A DNA stretch of 50,591 nucleotides from Micractinium sp. NFX-FRZ (taxonomy: Eukaryota; Chlorophyta; Trebouxiophyceae; Chlorellales; Chlorellaceae), in the NCBI GenBank assembly GCA_029339195.1, contig JAPTJF010000452.1:1-50591 (forward strand), read 5' to 3'. Made by a program: the position numbers and the translations under genes. Under the pieces are notes generated by a model. The model had not been told where the DNA came from. It was given only the letters and a program-made list of their open reading frames with translations, and made no database searches. Shown here piece by piece: positions 32,001 through 39,330 of the stretch. Numbering within the stretch: the first letter of the stretch is position 1; each line of letters opens with the position of its first letter.

Positions 32001-34449
32001 CGCCCACCCAGCCGCCCCGCCCACCTGCTGCGCCGGCAGCCAGGAGGGCAGCTGTGTGATGGCCTTGGCAAAGGGCTTGGCAGCTGCCAGGCGGGTCAGC
32101 AGGGTGAGGGGGGCTGCAAGAGGGGGAGGGGCGGCGGGGGAGTGGGGTCAGAGTGTCAAGATCATCAGGCAATGTCACGGGTGAGGGGCTTTGCAGGGGG
32201 ACCGCAAGCGGGCAGGGTGGCAGCTAGAGGTGGCGGGAGTGGCAACAAACGCTTCGGGGACACCCCCGCCTCCTCGCACTGATACCTTCTCCCCAAAGCC
32301 GCCGGCCGCCCTGTGCCGCCCTATGCTGACGGGACCCAACAGCAGGGCAGCACTGCACAAGCCCACCCACCCACCCACCCACCCGTGTAGTCCCCCAGCA
32401 GGGACACCTTGGAGGCGCGCTGCATGAGGCTCAGCACTGCAGGTGAGGATGGGGAAGGGCAGAGAGGGGGGTCAGAAAGAGGAAGGGAAGGAGGGGGAGA
32501 GGGAGAGGGAAGCGGCAGAGGGCTGGCTGCCTGGCAGGCTGCTGCCGCCGCTGCATGCTGGTCTGCGCCAGGCACCCTATCTCCATCACAACCACCCAGC
32601 CCGCCACGCCAGCTCCTCAATCCACAACTCGTGCCGCAACACAACCTCTTGCTCGAACGCCGCAACTAGGACTTATCCCTCAGACCCCACCCCCAAAAGA
32701 GACAGCCCAGCCTTACCCATGGGCCCCGCCACCTCCGCCAGCCTCTAACTCTGCACACAGACCTTGTGCGAACACACCCATAACTTGAACCCCGAAAGGC
32801 CGGCCAAGCCTCACCCATGGGCCCCGCCACCTCCGCCAGCCCCTCGTCCGCAAAGCGGGCCGCAAAGTCCTCCAAGAAGCCGGGGGGCATGGGCAGCGCG
32901 CCCCCGGGGGCGCCGCCCTCCGCCGCAGAGTGCCCCAGGCCCGCTGAGGCGGCGGACACGGCGGCGGCTGCATCCAGGGAGTCTAGCAGCTGCAGGGAGC
33001 CGCGCTTCCTGGCTTCGGGGGGCTGCAGGGGCCGAGGGGAGGGAGGGGAGGGCAGGATGTTTGGCGACCAAGGGGTGGGAGGGGCCGCATTGACTTGGTG
33101 GATGAGCGGCAGGGGCGCTGCACTGCACGGCTTCGAGGAGCACTTGGGAAGGAGGGGCGGAGGGGCGGCAGGAGCGGCGCTGACCATCAGGCAAGTTCCC
33201 GTCCTCTCGGTCAAAAGGCTGAGCGCCACAGACAGACAGCAGCAGCAGCAGCAGCAGCAGTAGCAGCAGAAGCTGCGACCAGTAGTACCAGCAGCGCTAC
33301 CTGTGGGAACATGTCGAGGGTGAGGGTGAGGCCGGCGTACGACACCGCCAGCTGGCGGCACAGCTGCAGCGTCTCCGTCAGCGCCGCCTGCTGCCCCGCC
33401 TCCTTCAGCATCCCCACGCTGCGGAGCTCCTCTGCACGCCCAAGGGGAGGAGAGAGGGCACATGAGAGAGCGTGCCGCAGGCGAGTGAGCACAGCATTGA
33501 AGGAGAAATGCTAAACAAAGAGGACAGGGCGCCGAGCAGACCACCGGGCGGGTGAGCGCTGCAGTCTGGATGTGCAAAGTCGTCATGCACCCACCCCACC
33601 CACCACCACCACCACACCCACCCGTGGCTCGTGCGTAGAGTGAGACGAGGTAGTGGACGGGCCACTGACCGCCGGCTGGCGACTCCTCACTGCACAGCAG
33701 GGCACAGCAGGCACAGCAGGCGGGGTCGGGGGCCACATGAAGGGGTGGGGTGGGGCTCGGCGCCCCCTCCCCTGCACCCACTGCCGTGCACGAGTGGCCC
33801 CCTGCTTGGACATGCACAACTGCATGCAATCCGCACCAACTCCAAGCTGCCTCCCTCCACTCCCCTCAGCGTGCCCCAGCCCAGTGCACAACTTGGACGT
33901 CAAAGAAACACAGCGGCGGGAGGCCTAAGCGGCGCCTTCCCATGCAGCGCCGCACCTGAGGCGCGCCATCAGTGCTCGCTCCACATTGTTGCGGCACAGC
34001 AGCAGCGCCTCGCTGCCGTCGCCTCCCGCCTCGGCACGCAGCTCCTGAGGCCATGGGGAAGTCAGGTGGGCGGGACAGGCAGTTTGTGGGTGGGGACAGC
34101 CAGGTGGGCTAGCGGGCAGGCAGGCGGGCGGACGAGCGGGTGTGCGACGGCGAGCCGCGAGGAACTGCGATGCCCGCACACCATGCTGGTCCTGTGCCCT
34201 GCGTTCACAATGTCCATCTGCAGAGGATTTCCTCCCCAACAAGCTGAAAACAGTGGCAGCTTGACAGGCAGCGGCAACGGCGGCGGGCCGCAGCGGGCAG
34301 CGGCGGCGGCGGCGGCTCACCTCTGCCAGCTCTGAAAGGAACAGCACCGGCGGCGACGCGCCCTGATTGGCATTGCAGGCATCCAGGGTCACCTCCAGCA
34401 CCTTGCGCAGCGTGGAATCCTCATACTTGGCGAAGGCAGCGGAAGCCAT
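20024..34449 (-). CDS. Ubiquitin conjugation factor E4 (UFD2/UBE4 family, U-box)
   Basis: E4/E3 ligase that extends ubiquitin chains, acting with CDC48/p97 and the proteasome. Thirty-eight exons close in frame to 1005 residues, the family's usual size: 34449-34321, 34044-33956, 33689-33622, 33431-33301, 33022-32815, 32436-32383, 32113-32025, 31830-31761, 31566-31507, 31237-31128, 30768-30646, 30449-30379, 29923-29814, 29541-29470, 29090-29030, 28641-28542, 28277-28240, 27974-27866, 27655-27603, 27148-27053, 26506-26457, 26226-26136, 25693-25615, 25324-25286, 25034-24981, 24689-24624, 24133-24023, 23768-23718, 23241-23151, 22945-22869, 22426-22373, 22052-21990, 21638-21564, 21379-21331, 21210-21151, 20717-20654, 20312-20259, 20072-20024. 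The UFD2 core shows LGPFFGIS, DTREAALSWL, LCEPFVDPLAGKAWGKLD, YIDIEITDRHNTFLEKF, WHPKELI. The U-box (about 931-1003) reads EFEDPLLGGLMQDPVQLPSG ... LLSDPRDPYSR ... EEDLVPQPELRARI. The usual RHLL of the U-box is QQLL here. Confidence 0.95.
20581..20635. repeat. CACAGCA simple repeat in UBE4 intron 36
   Basis: Tandem CACAGCA-type units just downstream (in transcript sense) of the exon carrying the second half of the U-box. Same repeat type as in the protease intron at 656-815. Confidence 0.8.
20694..20917 (-). repeat. Three copies of the U-box exon 36 acceptor edge
   Basis: A core of about 27 bp (plus strand GCTGCGCTCCACA.TGT.GCCTGCAC) occurs at 20694-20730 (real exon edge), about 20794-20821 and about 20885-20912. 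Each copy places a CAG acceptor before the bases encoding N-I/T-V-E-R-S. Only the first continues in frame into LLSDPRDPY. Confidence 0.8.
22095..22230. repeat. 67-bp direct duplication in UBE4 intron 31
   Basis: The block beginning GGGGGGAGGCGGGGGAGGAG and running through GCACGTGTGCGCAGGCACCTGTGGTCGCC occurs twice in tandem, almost identical. It lies inside an intron between small exons and does not include an exon edge. Confidence 0.85.
23222..23620 (-). repeat. Series of copies of the UBE4 exon 29 acceptor edge
   Basis: The string around CAGCCAGCCACGCCGCGGTCC (plus strand) appears at the real exon start (23222-23245) and, in decreasing likeness, near 23340-23372, 23478-23505 and 23588-23618, all in the intron upstream of the exon. 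On the minus strand these read GAGGACCGCGGCGTGGC, encoding EDRGVAG in the real exon. Confidence 0.8.
25379..25421 (-). repeat. Echo of UBE4 exon 24
   Basis: On the minus strand this intronic stretch encodes GGDILVYVWN. It echoes IGDILIYLWN of the real 39-bp exon 24 (25324-25286), about 95 bp downstream. The echo lies in the intron between exons 23 and 24. Confidence 0.8.
25785..25875. repeat. Three tandem 33-34-bp units in UBE4 intron 22
   Basis: The unit CCATGTGCCACAGGCCCAGC plus ACTACAACGAGGGTT is repeated three times with few differences between exons 22 and 23. It does not obviously copy an exon edge. Confidence 0.85.
26851..27366 (-). repeat. Copies of both edges of UBE4 exon 20
   Basis: The donor side of exon 20 (27047-27090) is repeated as an identical 44-bp block at 26851-26894 in the downstream intron, with a weaker copy near 26675-26710. 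The acceptor side (27117-27152) is repeated at 27228-27263 and 27331-27366 in the upstream intron. The copies carry their own CAG acceptors and AG-GTGCGC donors. Confidence 0.85.
27685..27764 (+). repeat. Telomere-like TTGGGG/TTAGGG variant stretches
   Basis: In UBE4 intron 18 the plus strand reads GGTTAAGGTTGGGGTTAGGG near 27685-27710. After a 30-bp gap it has four consecutive TTGGGG-type units at 27741-27764. Short, degenerate and interstitial. Confidence 0.7.
32714..32745 (-). repeat. Echo of the UBE4 exon 5 donor edge
   Basis: The 32-bp string CCCATGGGCCCCGCCACCTC CGCCAGCC-type block at the real exon 5 end (32812-32843) recurs about 98 bp downstream in transcript sense. It again ends in a donor-like GTAAGG/GTGAGG position. 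Confidence 0.8.
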
Positions 34450-36198
34450 GGCGCGCTGCTGGCCCCCTCCTCTGGAGGCTCCGGCTGTGATTCAACAGAT
34501 TTCTGCCCGATCCAACCGTGCCGCTGCGCCGCAATAGAGCGCAACGAGGGCGCCAGAAGCGCGACAGGAGTGATCGGGTACGCTGGCTGTGTCCTTGCGG
34601 GACTGGCTGCCTCTTGGGAGACGGATCAATGTGGTGGGCCGATCAGACACGCAATGAGCTCTCGCAAAGGGCTCCCGCGCAGCTTGACATGCGCAGCAGG
34701 TGAGCCCCCGCCTGGCGGCGCCGCCCGCATGTCTGCTTGCAGCAAGTGGAGCAGCAGGTGCAGCCCAGGTCCCTGCCTCCACTACCGACTTGTTGGATTT
34801 CCTTGATATCGCGCTTGATATCCGACATGTGTTGTGGAGCCAAGCACAGGCCAGCAGCCAGGTGAGCTTGGGCACACTGATGAGCGTGGCGCTGGCACAC
34901 AACAGGCGCCAGGCAGCTGATAGACCCGGACTAAAGCAGACGCACGCTTGAACGCAGAACGGATCCTGATACTAGGAGATCCGTACGGAGGCAGCGGTGG
35001 GTGATTTTAAAAGCTTGATGTGATGCTGCTTGTTGGTGGCAGACGCGCCCAGTGGGGGCAGCAGCAAAGCCTCTGGCGGTGGCGACGGCATAACATGATA
35101 CCACTGTCCCTCTCCCAACCATCAGCTGCCCCCCTGCTTCAGCACACACCAGCAGTGCACATTCGGCTTTACCGGTGCTGCAGCTTGCAGATCCCGGGCC
35201 TGGCGTTTTTCAACTGAAGGGCAGGGCTGCTGCCCCGATGCGTCGCCCACTCGGCAATGACCACTGCAGAGCGGAGGCTGCAGCAATACACCATTTGTGC
35301 ATGGCATGCAACGCGACTTCCGCTGCACTTATCATTATGTCCCTCCTCGCCGCTCACAGTTGCAAGTATGGGCCGGAACTACTGAGTGAGGCCTGGCCTG
35401 ATGTTTCGCCTTGCGAGATGGTCGTCGGCGCTGCGAGATGGTCGTCGGCGCCGCCTGCTGCTCTCCCGCCCCTGACTGGTGAGGTGCGTCGCACAAGTGA
35501 AGGCAGCAGGTGGCATGCCATCCGTTCTGTTGCCAGAACTCGGTGAAACCGCTGTAAAGAGGCCTGGCTGCGCTCTCTGCAAGCTCCCGCTTGCTTTTTG
35601 ATGGCTCGCACAGCCGCTTGCAAGAGCTAAAGATACACTCAGTTACACCGAAGGGGCGGTGCAGACTGTTCGATTGAAAGGGAAGCCCCGTTTAGCTGCT
35701 TTTGGCGGCGGCCCGGCAGGAAGAAGGCCACGGCTGCATGTGAGACACTCATGCTCGCGGCCCGCTCAGGCTGCTCGCACAACTTCAGCTACCACAGCAG
35801 AATACCATCGCAAAGGGTCGGCTCCTAAGGTGAGCCTGACATGCTAGCTACAGGCCAAGGGGAAGAGGGGGCCTTCCAGGCAGATCGATGGTTACAAGCA
35901 GGCGACAATGGACCGACCCGACGCGCGAGAAGGGCTACCGGGCTGTGCCAAGCTGCGGGCCCGCCGCTGCCGCCACCGCCGCCGCCTCTTGCCGCCGCCT
36001 CACCAGCCTCCGCTGCTCTTGCAGGCCCGCTGCTCATTGCCCTTCCCTCCGTCACCAGCACCCTCTTCGTCGCCTGCCAGCCAGGCAATTGCCTGCAGCC
36101 AGCAGCGCTCAGCACCCAGGCTTGACTCGCTTGGCAGAGCAAGCGGCAGCGCAGCGGCAGCGGCAGCGGCAGCGGCAGCGGCAGCAGCAGCAGGCGCC
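34450..36198. promoter_or_regulatory. Divergent intergenic region between UBE4 (-) and TIM10 (+)
   Basis: About 1.75 kb separates the two divergent starts, so it should hold both promoters. I see no TATA box at a convincing position. The only notable elements are a 19-bp tandem duplication (GAGATGGTCGTCGGCGC..) at about 35416-35450 and the GGCAGC run near 36154-36190 just before the TIM10 ATG. No gene is supported. Confidence 0.6.
36154..36190 (+). repeat. (GGCAGC)n hexanucleotide run in the TIM10 leader
   Basis: About six GGCAGC units end nine bases before the chosen ATG. The frame through the run is open and joined to TIM10, so an upstream start would add a poly-Ala tail in front of the protein. 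Confidence 0.85.
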
Positions 36199-37221
36199 AT
36201 GTCGCAAGCAGGCTCCCCCGACCCTGCGGTCGCCATTGAGATGGCCAAGCAGGAGATGGAATACCGGGTGGCGCTGTTCAACGCGTGAGTGGGAACTTCA
36301 TCATCATCATCAATAGAGTTGTATGTTTGCTGAGCGGGGGCGGGGGCGGTGCGTGCGTGGTAGTCCGGCAGCCCGTGTGCGAGTGGGACCTATTTATAAC
36401 GCTGTGATTCAGAGTGCTTGGGAGTGCTGCGGGACAACAGGGGGCAGTGGTGTGCTGCAGGCGTTGCTACCACTTGACATTTTTGGGTGTAGCATGGTGT
36501 CGTCCCTGCCTCGCCTTGCCCTTCAATCCCCTGAATCCAACGATTTGACCCACGCACACCACATGGCTGCAGCATGGTGTCCTCCTGCTACGAGAAGTGC
36601 ATCGACAAGCGGTGAGGACGGGGCGGGGCTGGCGGCAGGGACTTGCTGGCTGCAGGGGCTGCTGCTCCCGCGCCGGCGCCGGCGGGTGTTGCCCAACTGA
36701 GCCAAGCATGGCTGGACGTGCAACCTAATCCTGTCGAGTTCCCACCCCCTGCAGGTACAAGGACGGCAAACCTGGGCCATCTCACAACCCACCTTTGTCA
36801 CTCACCATCACTACCTAAACCAAGATCTAACAAAAGCTGCGCTTCAATCAAACACACTTGCAGGTACAAGGACGGCGACCTGAGCGTGGGCGAGAACTCG
36901 TGCATCGACCGCTGCTCCTCGAAGTACTGGCAGGTGGGTGGGGGCCCCCGGGGGGGGACAGAGTGCATATGGGACAGAGGGTGCGGCGTGGTGCGAATGA
37001 CGCCCTCATCAGTGGTCGGCCGTTCGAAAAAGCGCACAGCCAATCCCGCCACCTGGCGGTGGGGATGGAGCATGCTGGCGGGGCGCTGAAGAGGGCTGTC
37101 TGCCGAGGCACAAGCATATATCCTGCCGCTTGCCTCAATCCCCCTGCCTCCCTGTACCTCCTCATCTCTGCAGGTGACCGGCATTGTGGGCCAGATGCTG
37201 GGGGCACAGGGCGGGCAGTAA
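36199..37221 (+). CDS. TIM10: Mitochondrial inner-membrane import chaperone Tim10
   Basis: Small Tim chaperone of the mitochondrial intermembrane space; with Tim9 it escorts hydrophobic carrier proteins to the TIM22 complex. Exons 36199-36284, 36573-36611, 36864-36933 and 37174-37221 join in frame to 80 residues, the family's usual length. The twin CX3C motif is complete: Cys34-Cys38 (CYEKC) and Cys55-Cys59 (CIDRC), 16 residues apart. DLSVGENSCIDRC and the Y-W-Q-V-...-VGQML tail point to Tim10 rather than Tim9, 8 or 13. I chose the ATG at 36199 because it gives the standard length; the frame is open further upstream through a repeat. Partial copies of the exon 2 and exon 3 acceptors lie in the introns before them. 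Confidence 0.95.
36488..36778 (+). repeat. Echoes of TIM10 exon 2 and exon 3 acceptor edges
   Basis: GTAGCATGGTGTCGTCC (36489-36505) echoes the exon 2 start GCAGCATGGTGTCCTCC (36570-36586). GCAGGTACAAGGACGGC at 36752-36768 exactly repeats the exon 3 start (36860-36876). Both echoes include an AG acceptor. Confidence 0.85.
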
Positions 37222-37541
37222 GGCCCAGCATCCAGCCAGCCAGCCAGCCAGCTCGCCTCGCCAACCACCCGCAAGGCGGGGCCCTCAGCCGTCGCAAGGC
37301 AGCTGTGCAGCAGGCATTCGGCGCCGCCCGCCCGTGCGCTCACCCCGCAGCTGCGGCGGTGGCGGCGGGATGAGCGATGTCAGAGCCTGATTGCACCCCA
37401 CAGCGTGCATGCATGCCATTGCGTTGCCATTGCTGTTGTGAGACTCGACCGCCGGTTCTGTGGCCCTTCCCAGCCGGCCGCCTTGCCCCCTTTCTTTGGA
37501 GCCTGTGCTCCCCTTTCCAATCCTGAGCGGACCCCTTGATC

Positions 37542-37546
37542 TGTAA
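37542..37546 (+). terminator. TGTAA poly(A) signal, TIM10
   Basis: Green-algal TGTAA element about 320 bases past the TIM10 stop, the only one in this spacer on the plus strand. Confidence 0.6.
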
Positions 37547-37583
37547 CTACCAGCAGCAGGAAGATTGTTAAGGAGTGCCTGGC

Positions 37584-37588
37584 TTACA
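37584..37588 (-). terminator. TGTAA poly(A) signal for the minus-strand gene ending at 37705
   Basis: TGTAA on the minus strand, about 117 bases past the stop codon at 37705. Confidence 0.6.
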
Positions 37589-37704
37589 AGTGAGCAGCAC
37601 CCCTGGGATTGGGGTGTGGCCGGCAGCTGCGTCACCGGGCAATGCAACAGAATAAGAAGGGAGGGCGCTCCCCATGCCGACCCAGCAGCCGACCCCACGG
37701 TTGT

Positions 37705-38737
37705 TCAGTCAGTGACGGGCAGCCGGCGCAGCTCTGGGGGCAGCGCCGCCTCGAGGCGTTGCACCTCCGCCTCCGCCTCTCTCTGCGCCCGCTCCAGAAT
37801 GCTGCTGCCGCCGCCGCCCTCCCCTGCACCGCCGTCGCCGCCAGGCGCTGCCGCGGCGCTGGCAGCAAACCGCTGCCACTGCTGCTCGCTGGCGCGCGCC
37901 GCCTGCAGGAAGGCGGGCAGCCTGCCCGTGAGCTCTGCCAAGCTGATGTGGCGGGGCCGCTGGGCGGCAGGCGAGCGCTGCCCTTCGGGCAGCGCCGCCT
38001 GGGCTGCCCGCCACGCCGCCGCCGCCTCCCGCTTGTCAGGCACCAGGCTGAGCAGCTGGGCTGTGTGCCGAAGGAAGTGCAGGCGCAGGGCCAGCTCGGG
38101 CGGCGGCAGCTGTGCCAGGCGACGGCCATGCTGGGTCAGCACTTGGGCGGGGGTGAGGCGGAGGAAGCGCTGCAGGAGGAGGCGGCGGATGAGGACGTCG
38201 GGGGAGGCGAGGTCACGGGCGCGCAGGGGAGGGGGCAGCGCGGCAGCCGCCTCTGCCGCTGCCTCCACGCCGCAGGCTGCCAGCAGGTGTGGGGCACGCT
38301 CGGCGGGGCTGGGCCCCGGGCCGGGGCCGCCTGCTGCTGCCTGCGATGCAACAGGGACGACAGAGGGAGTGCAGGCGGGCTGAATGGACTCGCCGTTGCC
38401 GACAGCAGCGTGCGGCACAGGGCGCACAGAGAGGGCTGCATCCAGCATTGCTCGGCAGGTCAGAGATGCTCTACAATACTACCAGCTGCAGCAGCAGCCG
38501 CACCTGTGCTGCAAATCCGCGTGCGGGCTGCAGGCGCCAGCACTGGGCGCCGCCGCTCCCGCCACCTCCGCCACAGCACCAGCAGCGGCGGTGGGATCTC
38601 CCGTAGGCCTTCTCTGCCGCAGGAACCCCGTTTCCTTGACAGCAGGGCGCGTCTGCCGGCGACAGAGTTTGAAGGGCACCCTGCCCGTGGCCCAACGAGG
38701 CGGCACGTGCCGAGAGGCCCCTTGCGGCGCGCAGCAT
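37705..38737 (-). CDS. Unknown protein with a mitochondrial-type presequence
   Basis: Not recognised. Two exons, 38737-38504 and 38340-37705, join at phase 0 (donor GTGCGG, acceptor GCATCGCAG) to 289 residues. The start MLRAARGLSARAASLGH is Arg/Ala/Ser-rich without acids. Exon 1 ends in QPARGFAAQ, a typical mitochondrial processing peptidase context, so import into mitochondria is a reasonable inference. The rest is Leu/Ala/Arg-rich and helical. One stretch (LIRRLLLQRFLRLTPAQVL followed by LPPPELALRLHFLRHTAQLL) resembles a single mTERF-like helix pair but is too little to assign. A long Ala/Gly linker precedes a charged helix near the end. An alternative is a 247-residue frame starting at 38448 without the presequence. 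Confidence 0.6.
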
Positions 38738-39330
38738 GTTGTGGGCGTGTGTTGTGATCGAATCTGGTGAGCATGGCTGACAGAAGAAGCCGCAAGGGCT
38801 TTTTGAGGGCGCAGCAGGCTCAGCGGCGTGCTTTGAACGCCGACACTTGTTGAAAGGCACAGTTTGAATCACTGTGATGCACACATAATGCCGCCACACC
38901 TCCGGTTTCTGTGTGTGAGTGAGCCTCTTTACTCAATTATAAGGTGAAACGGGCTGATCATGCTGACAATGTGACGGCAGCAGCCAGCGGAAGTCGAGGG
39001 CGTGTGCCACTGTGCAGTGGCAGAAACTGGCCGGGGAAAAGAGGACGCCAGCGTCCAGGGAGGACCGCATGCATGCATGCATGCATGCAGTAATGCAGCA
39101 GCTCGCCATGGATGACAAACAAAACTTGGATACAAGCATTCAATCACTTCACCGGCCATGGCCTGGGGAGGCGCAGCATGCAGGGCGCACGCTGGTACAT
39201 CGTACCTGCCGCTTCCTCGTGCCACGCATTGCCCTACCAACCCTTGCATAGGTCCCCTTATTCCCATACTATCCTTCTCACAGGCCTCAGTGGAGGGAAG
39301 AGCACCGGTTTCTTTGTCCAACAGCTCGCC
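38738..39330. promoter_or_regulatory. Divergent promoter region upstream of the Cys-Met protein
   Basis: About 590 bp between divergent starts. It contains a (GCAT)n run at about 39068-39091 and, 126-136 bases before the Cys-Met ATG, a palindromic GTAC pair (listed separately). No coding frame is convincing. Confidence 0.6.
39194..39206. promoter_or_regulatory. Paired GTAC element, candidate copper-response element
   Basis: GGTACATCGTACC is a perfect 5+3+5 inverted repeat containing two GTAC cores (39195-39198 and 39202-39205). In Chlamydomonas, GTAC is the core bound by the SBP-domain regulator CRR1 at copper-response elements. Here it lies just upstream of a Cys-Met motif gene. Function is inferred from motif and context only. 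Confidence 0.5.

Larger units (their letters stand above)
37222..37704. other. Convergent 3' spacer between TIM10 and the next gene
   Basis: Tail-to-tail region holding both 3' UTRs. It contains a plus-strand TGTAA at 37542 and a minus-strand TGTAA at 37588, so the two transcripts should end almost back to back. No coding sequence is supported. Confidence 0.65.
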
